DNA of 64,000 nt from Platerodrilus igneus (taxonomy: Eukaryota > Arthropoda > Insecta > Coleoptera > Lycidae): positions 1,568,506-1,632,505 of the forward strand of contig JARFIW010000593.1 in the NCBI GenBank assembly GCA_036346225.1, written 5' to 3'. The notes under the pieces are model-generated. The model had not been told where the DNA came from, did not search any database, and saw only the letters and a program-made list of their open reading frames with translations. This document shows positions 45,322 through 58,639 of this stretch, piece after piece (the stretch's first letter is position 1; every line of letters starts with the position of its first letter). The position numbers were made by a program, and so were the translations under genes.

Positions 45322-45760
45322 CTATAACATTCTGCAAATTTCAAAAGCAGAACATACTTGTATGTCCACCTATAAAACTACTATGTAGTTTCAAATCATT
45401 TTTTGTACTTCCACGCTTAGTAGTGTCGGTGTTCTACCACCTGATGGCGATATTCTTTACTTTTGCCATACTACCAAGGTTCCTTCGGACTTATATCAGT
45501 ATAATAGCTTCGATTACTTTATAGGGTTGTTAGAAACTAATTCGCTCTGACGAGGCTTAAGAAAGGCTAAACCGGTCAGTAGATATTTCCCCCCCTTGTG
45601 AAATAATAAAGTTATTGTTTTGTTAATGGCTATACAACTATTAGCTTGAATTGTATAGGTGAATAAGGTTTGATTAATTTCATGAGAGCTCATTTACAAA
45701 TACACCTTATTTATTTTTTGTTGTACACAAATTCCTGATTACGGACTGCAATTACCTTGT

Positions 45761-45807
<47 letters not shown>

Positions 45808-48800
45808 ATACGACCGAGATATGTCCATTTTTATACACTTGATTCATCTGTCCGAAGTTTGCCGAGAAGACCACGAATGATTCTAAAAAAACTAGATTCA
45901 TTTTTATCAGGAACTTTGTTGTTAACATTCAAACGCTCAATATTCTGCTGTGGGAGGTTAAGTACCTTAACCAGAAGTTTGCAAACAAAGTAAAGTAGTC
46001 TAAGTATGTTCGGATAATTCCCTGCCAAGCGGTTCAGTTTTATTTTACGGGCACAGTGGTTCCCAGAGATACAACCCTTGTGTTGGAAGTAACCATGACG
46101 GAGCCTATCTCTATCTTTAATCGAACAATAGTCAATCACCCGAAATAAAAATAAAATTAAAACGGAAAACTTCTGGAACTATCCTAGAGTGGAGGTTAGC
46201 ATATAAAAACTCTTAGTTAAATGCACGGACTGAACTTACTGAGCACGTCTGTGTATATGTTAAGTTTTAGTTATTAGAGTTATGATATAGTTGATTTTTA
46301 ATACGTGTATAGGACTGTATTGTGTATTTGTAATAAAAACTCGTGTGCTATATAGTTAGAACTGGCATAAAAAATTGTGTGAAGACTGTGTATATTTGGT
46401 TTTTCTATTATTATATACGATATAGTTACAGTTTTGCTGTAATAAATTGTTTTTAATAACCTAGAAGCGTGATTAAGTATTTCAGGTTATTTAACATTTG
46501 TTTTTCAGTTAGCAACCTTAAATAGGTCTACATGCGTTTAGATTTCCTTCTTGTTTTATGTACCAAATAATATTGGTTTTAATGAATTGTCAGGTATAGA
46601 TTTTGGAACCACCTGTTATTCATTCTAGGGCTCTTCCCTAGTGACTCTGCGAGATTAGGTGGCGTCCAAGATATTTCCCGATCAAGACCATCTGTCATAT
46701 CCGACAGCCTTGTAGGATTCTCTTCAAACACTTACGGCAACCGCCCCACTGAGTTAGTCGACAACCAATGTTGTTAGTACTGTCGAGGTTTTCGGTATTT
46801 TACTAAAACTGGATTTTTAGCGGAGTACTTCAGCAACTTTTCTGTAAATTACCGGTTAGATATTCTGGGGGCCAAACCTGTACTAACACGTTTTATTCGT
46901 TAAAACACAAGAAACGGTACTAATTTGTGTTTGAGAATAGAAAAATTTATTGCACGTACTTTGCATCATGAACAAAAAGAACTCAATTGTAGTCGATTAG
47001 ATGCACGATTCTCCTAAATCGCATATTTAAACAAGTTGTTTCATTAGCTGCGAGATTCCCTTGCTGTATAAACCTGCATAGATAAATAGAAACACGGCCA
47101 TGATTGGTTCGACTCCTACCATGTAATGTTGGTTATTACTTACATCTTATGTACCGATCTGCACTTACATTTTTTTCTTGAAGTAGAGGCCGATATCAAT
47201 TCACCTATTAATATTTATTTTAAATTGTTACGGTATTCCGTGCAGACACGAAAGAAAAGTCAGTAAAGAAAATCGCCTACACCGAATACCGCTACAAAAC
47301 AGGGAGAAGGGTAGAATAGATATTTACAAGAATTAGATTTCTGGCTAGCTTAAAATGTCGTATAGTGGGGTGGATCCTACAAAAAAAAAACATTGGAAAC
47401 CTCCGTAAACCGATTTATTATAAACCTTTAATAAACATAGTCCCAAAAGAGATATTTACAAAACAACAAGAAAACCCAACAGTATGCAGAATCGTCCTGT
47501 CACAACGTTTGGTAAACATGCGTTAATTTACATATTACATAACGTAAAAATATAAACTTGTAAGCAAATATAAAATCTTATAATTTAAATAATATGTACA
47601 TATATACTTACTTAATGCTTCAAACCCTAAATATACACAAAAGAAAATTAGACATCAACTTTGCGGTAATTCTACCAACAAGAAAAGAAGTGTACATAAT
47701 CTATACATTCGGCTTTGTGAAGTGCGCCTTCTCAAAAAATAACGTATCATTAAACTTTAATAACATAACCCTACTTAAATGAACTGGGTGTTCACTTACT
47801 CTAATTTAGAATTTTGTAAGCATGTTGTTGACATTAACATTAATGTACAAGGAAAAAGGTAACAGTAACATATGCTCTAACGTGAGCTTTAGTTTAACTA
47901 ATTATGACTTGATTACTCGTGCACTGTGAACGTAACAGTGTAAGGTGCCGTCTGCAATTTACTGGATAATCATTAATAAGAAAATTATGAATAGCAAACA
48001 AAGTGTTTATTTTTCCCAGCAGCATCGAAAACTATAGAAAACAGAAAAACTGTAACTTAGATCAAGCTATCTACCTCTTTGGTACCATAGCGGATTAGAA
48101 AGTGTGTATTACACTTTCCGTCGAACTGGATACTCGAAACTATTGCACTAGACTATAACACGTTGAAGTAAACCAATTTAAGAAGGCCTCTTAATATCGC
48201 AACTCACAACATTTTTTCGCTAAAAGGATGTTATATTGAATTTCTAGTTTTTAAAGCACGGTCTGTATTAATAATGAAAGAAGAATCAAGTGTAAAGAAT
48301 TCTCAGACAGCACCTGCAAAAGTCTATCAACTGTAGAGCATCGCTTGCAAATAAAGGGATAACAGCTACCAAGAATTGTTGACAAAGGGGGGCAACGTTA
48401 TTGCTTTGAAACACCTGCACAGTTGCAAGATAACAGCATACCGCTTGATAGAAGTAGTTTGTATAGATTACAACCACATTCCAAGTATTCATTTACTAGA
48501 CAGGTGGTTAAGGCCGCCTAATATTTAAAAAAGCCATTAATGTATGTGCAGCTATGGTTGAAACGTTTTCACTGCAGGTATTAGAACATACCTTAGCGAC
48601 TTTGTAAAGCAAAGTTGCTACGCAGATGTTTGATTTTATAAGACTATATAGTAAATACAATGATGAAATTTAATAAAATAGCACCAATTTCAATTGGAAG
48701 GAAATCAAGCTTGTTGATCGATAGCTTTTATAATTGAAAATAATATAGAAAACGTTTTCGACATTTTTTGGGCGTTCTAAATAACAACCAAGACTTAATT

Positions 48801-50194
48801 GAATGCTTCTAAAAACAATATTCAATTTAATAACTTAATAAGATGCCATGATTTCGCTGAACCTCCATGAAATCCGTGCAGAAACAGATGACAGCAGTCA
48901 GTTCACAACCAAATTTCTGTTTGATATCCTCAGTTTAATGCATCATCATTTCAGTATGGAGTTACTAAAGATTTTAGTCATGTCAAGTTTTTATCAAACA
49001 TGTCCTCAAATGATGATGTTAATAGAATTTTGGTTGTTGTTTGATTGTTAGTTTTCGCTTTAGAAAAACATATCCATTAGAAATGGAATATATGAGTATA
49101 TCATATTTTTACGTTCAATAACCACGAAAACGCAAAGATACTCTAAAAATTCCCAAATCAAACAAGAACTATGCAATTAGTGGACAACATTTTTTTCCTA
49201 ATCATACGATCCCGTCGGATTCTCCTACAGCTAATTATAAAAATACGTCTTTAGAGTTAATCGTGTTCCGTTATAAAACCATTATTTCGCTCTTGTTTGT
49301 AAAGTACATTATCAGGGAAACCGTGACCAGTCTTTTTCGTCAAGCTAAAAGTGCCTAGCAAAGCAGCAGTAAACACAAAAGGTTAATTTTGGACAACCAG
49401 ACTAACAGGCTCACACGCCCAATTAATACAAAAAATACATTTTAACAAAATAACAGAAAAATAAAAAATAGACATGGGCTCAGCAAGCTTGTTTATTACA
49501 GCATTAGTAAGCGATGCAAACCGATAAATTGTTCTTGTTACGCGTGTGTGGACGTTATGGCTTGGCTTTAATATACTTACAACTACTTTGAATATTTTTT
49601 GTTGGCGTTGCTGGAATTCTTGCGTCTTTTCGCGATTCTGTAACCTATCGACTATAAAATAAATGTATTTTAGTAACTAATCTTTTTTATCAAAATTGTT
49701 GGTGTGACCTATTTTGTGCTGATGTTGGGTCACTTATATATGACTTACTAACAAGTTCCGAAGTTGCGTTTATGTTGATTATACTGGTGTGTTGTAACTC
49801 AAATGCTGTTTGAAAGTACAACGATTAGTTAAGTAAATTTCCTTGTCGGAAAGTGAATAACTTCGTATTCAGTGGGCAAATAGTTAGTACATTACCAATG
49901 ACGTATAATTTTTGTTAATTATTATTTTAAAATGAAGAGAAGAAACTGTTATTTTAGATTTTTAAGCAGGTAAGGGGTGTCGGGAGTGTTCGGTGCTCGA
50001 GTTATAATTAAAATGATGTAGGTATTCTTTAATTTGTTTGGTACTTAATGGACAATCTATTTAGTTATCCATGTGGTATTATTATCTTTATCATCCAACA
50101 AATGTTCTACTTTATGTATGAACCTGAGGAATAGTACGCACAGTCTATTAGGTAATAAAAAGTTGTCTTTCCTAACCTTTCACAAACTACTCAT
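45320..50194. other. Unassigned AT-rich sequence with a TA microsatellite
   Basis: Nearly 5 kb with no recognised gene. It contains the (TA)n tract at 45763-45804, a hairpin-like motif at 45545-45579, and an LTR-like stretch near 46143-46680; the last two are discussed as weak findings. The short open frames at 45831, 48286 and 48848 have no recognised homology. Confidence 0.4.
45763..45804. repeat. (TA)n microsatellite
   Basis: About 20 TA units. Confidence 0.97.
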
Positions 50195-50690
50195 CATCAT
50201 CATCATCATTAGGTCTTTAGTCCTAGAACTGGTTGGACGCGTCCCCCATTGTTTCTTGTCTGAACCAACCTACACATTTCCCTGAAATTTGCACAGTCTG
50301 CATCTATCACTATCTATGTGCGAAAGTTTGATCTTGGTCTACCTCTACCTCTATTTTTCTATCTTTGCTTGTAGTATATCCTGTACTATTCCCCAGAACT
50401 GCCTTAGAACGTATCCTGTTCTTCTATTTCTCCTATTTTTTCGTTTTCCACATATATCTTTATTTCTTTACTATTTCTATAACCTATTTGTTATTAACTT
50501 TGTCTGTCCATGCTACCATACTCATGCATCTGGAGCACAACATTCCGGAAGGCTTCTATCTCCTTCTGTTTGTATTTCCTACTGCTTCTATTTTATAGAT
50601 GTACTGTGCTGTGCTCCACACTATGCTTTGAACAGTTTTTTTCTTGTATCGTTGTCTTTGAATATAGCTGCTATTTTTTCTTGTTTGCTG
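50195..50690 (-). mobile_element. RTE-type LINE 3' fragment (copy C)
   Basis: Close relative of copy A (15774-16290), and more distantly of 51290-51790. It starts with a (CAT)n run at 50192-50210, which is a (TGA)n/(ATG)n tail on the minus strand. It covers the last part of the RT coding region with many stops. Its high-coordinate end runs directly into the 3' end of copy D at about 50690, in the same orientation. Confidence 0.7.
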
Positions 50691-53600
50691 CAGTTCAGTC
50701 ACCTTTTATTGTTTTACAGTTATATACCCTATTTCCCGATATTCACTGGTATTTGAAGCGAGGTAAGCAGCTTTTGACTGCCAAGTTCCCCCAGCACTTG
50801 AACCTTTCTCTAATTAATAGTTTTCCAATTTATCCTTTCGCACAATCAACATTAGTTGAAAATATTTCACCACCAACACCTGTAGTTGTTTATAATAATC
50901 ATCAGATTTAAGAGCACTTATTTTTTCGTCATTGGGTTTTACGTCTTGAGACTGTTTGGACTAGCATCTCAGCTTCTTTATGTCCTGAGCTAGCCTACAC
51001 AGTTCCCTACAATTCTCACAACAGCCTATATACAGCTCGATTCCCTTCTATTGTTTTCTAATTAAATGCTCTATTTCACCAAGATTCAGTGGTATGTGAA
51101 GGGGGTTAAGCAGCCTGTGGCTGCCAAGGATCCCCCACAACTTAGACATTTGCCGTATTAATAGTTTTCCAGTAAATTCTTTCGCACAATTAACATTAGT
51201 TGAGAGTATTGCAAATCTAATACCTGTAGTTATTTATAATAATCGCCCCGTTTAAGTACAATTATTATTTTTGTCATTAGTTCTTTCATCATGCGACTGG
51301 TTGGAACCATATCTCCATCAATTTCTATTCTGAGCTAGCCTACACATTTCCCTGAAATTCTCACAGCCTACATTTTTCACTATCTGTGTGCAGTAGTATA
51401 ACCTAGGTCTGCCTCTGCTTCTCCTTTTTCCTATCTCTGCTTCTAATATATTCCGCACTATTCCCTCACGTCTTAGTATGTGGCCTATCATCCTATCTCT
51501 CCTATTTTTTAATGTTTTGCACATATTTCTTTCTTCCTCTACCATTTCTAGCACCTCTTTGTTCTTAACTTTGTCTGTCCATGATATCTTCATCATACGT
51601 CTGTAGCACCACATTTCAATGGCTTCTATCTTTTTCTTGTCTGCTTCTCCTACTGTCCAGGCTTCACAGCCATACTGTGCTGTGCTTCACACATATGTTT
51701 TATGCAATCTTTTCGTTGTTTCTATGTTTGTGGTCTTTGAACACAGTAGTTGCTTTTTTTTGTTAAATGTAGCACGACTTGTGCTAATCTTTGTTTTATA
51801 TCTTTTGTGCCTTTCCCATCTTGCGTTATTTCACTTCCCAGGCAGCAGAAATCCTTATCTCGTTATCTATTTGTATCCTTGTTTTTGATTTATTTTTTCC
51901 CTCTTTTGCATACTAGAACTTTAGTTTTATTTTTGTTAATTTTCATACCATATTTCACCATTAGAACTGTTTCCATTTCATTAAGAACATCTTCTAACTC
52001 TTCTTTGCTAGATGCTAATAACGCTATATCATCTGCAAATCTAACCATATCAATCTTTTGTCTTTGCATATTAATTCTAAATGTCTTCCTGTATTTGACA
52101 GCACTCATTGCTTCCTTTATGTACAAGTTAAAAGTTAATGGGGATAAGGCACATCCCTGTCTTACCCCCTTTCCTAATATTTACTTCTCTACTTTCTTGC
52201 TTTAATTCTATTACGGCTGTTTGCTCTTTGTATAAGCTATTTACTATCTGTCTATCCCTAAAACTCATTTCAATCTTTTTAAGTATTTCAAACATTTTTT
52301 TCCATTTTACAATGTCGAATGCTTTTTTCAGATCTACAAACCCTATATATACGCTATCCTTCTACTTTATTGTTTTCTCCATTATCACCCTCAAAGCTAA
52401 AATAGCCTCCCGTGTTCCCCTGTGGCGCCTAAACCCAAATTGATTTTCTCCTAGTATTTCTTCAGCTCGTTTTTCCATTCGTCGTCGTACAATTCTAGTT
52501 AATATTTTTGAAACGTGTGCTGTCAAACTTATTGTTTGAAAATTTTCACATCTATCCGCGCCTCTTTTTTTTTATATAGTTACTATGATGTTACTTTTGA
52601 AATCTTTGGGTATCTCGACTGTCTCATATATATAGCTTACAAGTCGAAAGAGACGATCTGTTACTGCTTGTCCAGCGACTTTTAGAGTTTCTACTTGCAC
52701 CTTATCTGTACCCGGCGCCTTAACATTTTTTCAGACCGTTTAAAGCTAATTCAAACTTATCTCTAAGTATATAATATCCCAGGTTATTATTTTCAATGTC
52801 TGATTCCTGTTCTAATGCTGTTAGTTCCTCTCGTGCATATAAATTTCCTATATATTCCTGCCATCTAGCTACTTTCTCTACATTTTCTATAATGACGTTT
52901 CCTTCCGCGTTCCGTATATTTTTGTTACGTGGTTTTAATTCATTCTAATTAATTTGTAAGCAGCTTCGCCTGTCTTTCCTATTTCCATCTTAGTTTGTAC
53001 CTCTTTGCACTTTTCATCAATCTATTGTTCTATAGCTTTCCTGCATTTGCAAATAATTTCCCATTTTATGGCTTTGTATCTTTGTTTTCCTGTTTCGTCA
53101 GATCTATTTTTGTATTTTCGTCATTTTTCTATTAAATTCAGGATATTTTTTGTTATGCATGGTTTCTTATTTTCATTTTGTGTATACCCCAGAATATCTC
53201 TGGCCGCCATGTCTAAGCTGGATTTAATGTTATTCCATTCTGTTTCTACTTCCTTAGTACCAGAAATTTTCCCGATATCTTTCAGCAATTCATTTGACTT
53301 TTTTCAACTCTAGCGGATATCTTTATCTTTCAGCTTCTCAAAGTCAAATTGCCCTTTTCCGTACCTCTTTTTCAGATTTTTAAATTTAAGTGCGGCTTTT
53401 ATAATTACGATGTTGTGGTCAGTGTCTATATCTGCTTCCGGGTAGCTTCTACAGTCTTTTATTTGATTTCTAAACCGTTGTCTAACAATAATGCAAGCTA
53501 TTTGATATCTTCCTATATCTCCTGGCATCCTCCACGTGTATCGTCTTCTAGCATGATGTTGAAATAATGTATTTGTGATGGTAAATTATTCTTGTCAGAA

Positions 53601-54500
53601 AATTCTACTAGCCTATTTCCCCTGTCATTTCTCCTGCCTAAACCAAATAAACCTACTATCGCTCCTTCCCTACCCTCACCTACCACTGCATTAAAATCTC
53701 CCGTAATTATTAAATTTTCATGTCCTTTTACGTATCTTAGTATGTCTTCAATATCTTTGTAGATCGCATCTACCTCTTTCTCACCATAGCTAGAGGTGGG
53801 CATGTATACTTGTATTATTACTGTATTTACTGGTTTAGATTCAAATCTAACCATGAGTACTCTTTCGTTCTTTTGTAAGTAGTTTTCTACGCGTCGTCCT
53901 ATCTTTTTTCGCATAGCTATCCCCACACCCGAACTTCCTTCCTCTGATCCTGTGTGAATTACCCTGAAGTCTCCACTTCAAAAATCCCCCGCCTCTAGCC
54001 AGCGGACTTCGCTGATTCCTACTATGTCTAGTGCTAACCTATCCATTTCGAGTTTCGGGTTCTCTACTTTACCTACTTGTTTCATACTTTTGACATCCCA
54101 CGCTCCGACTCGCAGAACGTTCACAGATCTTTTTCTATACTTTCGGATCACTTCCCCCGAAGTAGTCTTCTCCTGGAGATCTGAATGGAGGACTATTTTA
54201 CCTTCGGAATTTTTTACCCCAGAGGATGCCATCATGTTTACTAACAATTTCTCTACGCAGTGTACTTGGAAGGTAATGTGGTGGTTTCCCGTTGCGTTCC
54301 ACATCGCAGTAGTGAGTCTTCAGAATGTCATACCGACCCCTATGGTTTCTGCCAAAAAAGCTGCTGCCCTCTTTCGGGGACTTGTCTTAGTCTGGTTCCT
54401 CACTAAAAATCCCACGAATTTGGTTAAACCTATAGTTCGGCTCTTTAGCTCATTGAAACGCGCAAGCCATTCTACCTGTTCTAGTATTTTAGAACATCAT
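50691..54500 (-). mobile_element. RTE-type LINE, nearly full length (copy D)
   Basis: This 3.8-kb minus-strand element retains the APE endonuclease, the RT and a 3' region. Its 3' part contains a duplicated segment of about 330 bases: 51070-51400 and 50730-51040 share the ORF-end sequence (gagctagcctacaca...) and the gaagggggttaagcagcctgtggctgcc block. The 5' border is near 54500, where coding similarity stops. Confidence 0.75.
51297..54304 (-). pseudogene. RTE-type ORF2: APE endonuclease and reverse transcriptase, broken
   Basis: From 54304 down, the endonuclease opens with LRVGAWDVKSMKQVGK (cf. the TWNV entry) and GISEVRW near 53995. It continues with VYMPTSS and GDFNAVVGEG (53701-53680), and ends with YPEADIDTDHNIV near 53445-53400. 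The RT is scattered over several frames between 53000 and 52130. The catalytic FADDIALLA is at 52043-52020 and INKNKTKVLVCKRG near 51905. The C-terminus (MWCYRRMMKISWTDKV, MIGHILRREG, RSRGRPRL) ends at 51318. APE nicks target DNA and RT copies the RNA there. At least eight frame changes make it inactive, though the FADD and GDFN residues remain. Confidence 0.8.
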
Positions 54501-57166
54501 CAAGGTGCAGGTCCGTTCAGAATGGCACAAACTACTCATATTTACAAATTTGATAGGGTATTTTTCCCCAATCATAAAGCATACAACTAAATCCCAAAGT
54601 TTTAAAGAATCCTTCAGAACATCAACCTTTAGTATTTTTCATAATCAGGCTTCGTATTGTCTGTATGCAGTTTTATTAATGCTGAAAAATAAATACCATG
54701 CCTTTCAGTAATTTACGATATGAATTTTTAAAGTTTATTAAATTTTAAACCATGTTACAAATTTTTGAAAAAGATGCAATACCTTTGAATCTAATTTTTT
54801 AAATTCGACGTAAGTCTTTTATTGACTTCTTAATTTTACTCTCCGCTTTTATGTTTTTTATTTTATTCCTTCTATGTGAACACGTGATTCCGCAGAAAAT
54901 GTTTCCTGCTAGATAACAGCAGCTAAAGTATTTCGGGTTTTAACTATTAGAATCGTAATCTAGGTTGGTTGTTTGTTACTCATGGGATCGATCAATATTC
55001 TGAATAAATGAAGCTATTATTCTAAATAGATGAAAAATGATCCCTTCCACTCTCCCATGCAAAGTGCTTTCAATATCTTGATATAAATTTATCACATTTT
55101 AGAAGACTTTGCAGCTTCGTTTCCTCCTTGTGGCACATTTACATGCTTATGAGATTACTTTCATAAGATTTAGATGTATACGTATGTATGCAAAGCAAAT
55201 ACACTCGCCCTATGACAAGGTTACTAAAAAATTAATAATTGAGTAAAAATTTAGGCAAAATGACAGAAAAGTTTGCATCGCTGACACACTTAATATCTCT
55301 TACAAGTTTGTACACAAGTGTAAGTGGAAAGTAAATTCACTCTTAGTAAAGTCAGAAATTATTTAGATACAAGGAGAAAGAACAAATGAGGCACATTTCG
55401 TTTTTTATGAAACTTCACAAGATTAATTTAAGGCTTTTCTTTTTTATTGTATTAAGTAAATTGGCTAAGTACCAATTAGCATCCACAGGGCATCCTATTT
55501 CTTTCACGTAACATGGACAACACTATCAGTTGCAGCATTGGAGAAGGGGTTAAATAAGGAAAGTAGTTTCTTAATGCTTATTTCTGCCACAAAGCAATAA
55601 TTAACATACCGAATGTAACAAAAGCGTTATAACAAAATAACTAAATTTCTACTTTTTTGGTTTTGCTTCGTAGTTCATTTATTGTGATAAATGGATTAAA
55701 AGATTGTAAATGTTTTGTACACTAGTTTAAAAGTAGATCTTATGTGTTTTTAAATCGATTTAGATTTGTATAAGAGCAAATAAGTGAGATTGTTGTTTTG
55801 TAAATGAAAACCACAATTGCTGGTAGTTATTGTACTAACTTAGTTAGATTTTCTATCCGCTTCCTGTGGCATATGCTTTTTAGGCCTACTCCTTTCCTTT
55901 AGAAATTATGGTTTGATCGACTTTTGGGTCTATTAGCAATTTCTTTTCCTGATTGTTCGTTTTAAACGACTTCTCACGGTTACAGTTTGAAGCACATCAT
56001 TACTTTTCCCCAGTCCTTCTTCTTTTGTCATTCCCGAGCATACTTAAGGCGTGACACTTTTGTTTTATTTTGACCATTACTATTGGTTTTATTCCTCCCT
56101 TTTTTTCTTTACTTTTGGTTTCTCTGCAGGAAACCAATCGTCATTTAAGATTGAAGACTGTACTGTTTCTTTTCGGAAGAAGCATTCGTCCTTTGACGAC
56201 TTTGGTAGTGTTGACGCCGTTCTAAGTTTGCCCTCATTTATTGCTACTACCTACTTATCTTTCCCTGTGATTCTTTTCACTATTGACTTTGTTCGGTACC
56301 TTGGTCCTTAGAATCGGATGAACAACCTTTTTTTGTTTTTGGCGTTTTCCCTGTGGTTTGTTGTTTGTTGTGTTAGTTGGTCCTCCGCTTCCATTTCTCT
56401 AACCCAACTTTTTAATTTTGCTTGAGGGGAATTTGTCACGTCCACCTTTCGACGGTGTACTAAACCTTACGCTATTTTATTTAATTATCATTTGCATTGA
56501 TTTTGCTTTTGATACTCATACACCAACCTGTATATTACGACCATAAGTACGTTTTACCGCAATGCCATTTAAATCTATTTGCTGCGAAATGGAAAGTTCC
56601 TCTATAATTTAAATAATCGGTACCTTGTTTTAATTATCCGTCGTCTTGGTACATATTACTATAGAGTATAATTAATTCTTATAATACCCAATCCTAAAGA
56701 CTTTGAAATAATATATCACACTTATTTGATCATGTCTGTTTCAAGTGCCAACACCTGTGTGTTTAATGACGCTGGGATTGAATTTCATTCTTGCTATAAA
56801 ACGAATTCCTCTTTTTTCTTTCTGCACCTATACGATAAAGAATATTTATCGTTACATTATTTAATTGACTACAGAAATTTTGTGAACATCGTTCGTGTGC
56901 TTCCTCTGGTGGACATGACCTGTTCATTACGTTGACTTATGACTAATTGAGTAGTTACCGCTTCCTTTGGTAGGCCTAATATACTACTGTACGTGAACTA
57001 CGGCTGTTCGAGTAAAAAGGATGCACGGCTTGCGTTGTCCTGGGTCCATCAGCTTCCCTCTGCCTAGGGGTGAGGTGCGACAAACCCATCAACTTGAACG
57101 CTCTGGTGGGTGTTTCTTAACAGAATACTTATACGGATCCTATTTAATTATGCATCTTAAGATTAT

Positions 57167-57170
<4 letters not shown>
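54501..57170. other. Unassigned AT-rich sequence
   Basis: About 2.7 kb with no recognised gene, RNA or repeat. The open frames at 56051 and 56726 are short and lack homology that I can recognise. Confidence 0.4.

Positions 57171-57198
<28 letters not shown>
57171..57198. repeat. (TA)n microsatellite
   Basis: About 14 TA units, directly adjoining the PBS-like tandem repeat to its right. Confidence 0.95.
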
Positions 57199-57200
<2 letters not shown>

Positions 57201-57372
57201 CTGTGGAAGTCGGGAACGAAGCTTTAACTTCGATCCTTCACCTAAATCATTCAAGCCCCACGAATTGGGCGTCATAAAATTGCTGTAGAAGTCAGGACAG
57301 TCTCTGGATTCTTTATTAAAATTCGTGCCCCACCTGGGCAACATATAATTTTCAAAAAAAAATAAAAATTTT
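57199..57372 (-). repeat. Two diverged copies of a PBS-like leader unit (LTR element remnant)
   Basis: On the minus strand two units of roughly 80 bases follow each other. Each starts with a sequence close to GGCGCCCAACGTGGGGC plus CGAA, the tRNA-Lys primer-binding context of many gypsy elements: here TTGCCCAGGTGGGGCACGAA and ACGCCCAATTCGTGGGGC. Each ends in GACTTCYACAGCAATWTWT. I read it as a remnant of an LTR element's LTR/leader junction, duplicated. It does not match the gypsy elements elsewhere in the window. Confidence 0.35.
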
Positions 57373-58639
57373 AAAAATTTCTTACCCTTCTTAATGAGAT
57401 CGCCTTCGAATTCCTTCAGCTTCCCTGGCTAGCTCAGCTGGGCCTTTTTTTGAATACCTAAATTTATAGACATATCTCTTTCACACTCGCACACCATTCA
57501 ATAAAATCACCAAATAATACAACCATACAACCTTTTATTTACATTTATTAACAGATAAATTTTATTTACAGATATGTTAAAACAGTTTGAAACAACAATT
57601 ATTAGTTCAATTTATGGTCTGTTTTTAAAGTCTTTGATTTTTATACTGATTTTTAAACAATTCAATTAAATATGAGTAGATGGGCCCCACATGTTACCCT
57701 AAATTGACTTCACACTGGAGTATTGTGAGCTCATTATAACCCAATTTAGTTTGTATATGCCTTTTAAACCTTGCATAAATTAAAACAAAATTTACAGACC
57801 CGTTTACCCTTTACAATTCAATTTATATCCTGAATAAAATTTTGGATGTTCTAAATACACCCTTTTTCAATATTCAACATCAGTAAATTGTCCAGTACAT
57901 GTATCTTTTACAATAAGTGTCTACAACCATAAATATGCCACCAAAAGAAAATCAACCACACAACACAAAATTCCACAAATGTTTATAAAACAACAGAAAT
58001 TTCAAATAAATTACCTAGAAAATTTTTCAGATTTCCTTCCCGTCGGAGATGATTGCCAGAAAACTCCTCGGCGTTGTTTCCATTTACTGTGCTGCTCAGC
58101 GGATCCACAGGCCTCTACCATCTGATACCTCTGCAAGCTATGCGCCTCGTCTCACAGTACCATTCTATATATCATGCATACAAACTTGATTACTTGTGGT
58201 GCTTACCCCCATATATCATGCATCCATTTAATAATTTGTGTTGTAGTAGCCGGACCTTTTTTAATTTAATACGCACTACTCGTACTTCACGTCAATAATT
58301 AGAGGTCCGCCACTACCGTTTTATATTTGCAACCACTATATTTACAGTAACATTATTACACAAACATAAAATACTCACAAAAATCTTTATCGTAGTCTGA
58401 ATCGGTATTCGGCACTTTATCGAAGTAAAGGAAAAAAAAGGGCTTAATAACCAGCGTGGGTATTTATATTCTTCCAAACCCCCCTAGTGGACGCGCTTCC
58501 TTCGAAAAGCTTATTTTCGAAACGAATTCTAAAAATTTTGAACGTAACCGTCTCTAAATTCGTAAAATTTCTCCAGTCCTACGTGCTGTATACCTCGAAT
58601 TCGCTTTCAACCTTCACGTCTGCGTTCGTTTCTAACACT
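57373..58639. other. Unassigned AT-rich sequence
   Basis: No gene recognised. The right part adjoins the LTR-related sequence of gypsy element 2. Confidence 0.4.

Noticed and set aside
48286..49051. Host genes in short open frames at 48286-48492 and 48848-49051
   Set aside because: Both are under 70 codons, lack recognisable domains and fall in AT-rich DNA where such frames are expected.
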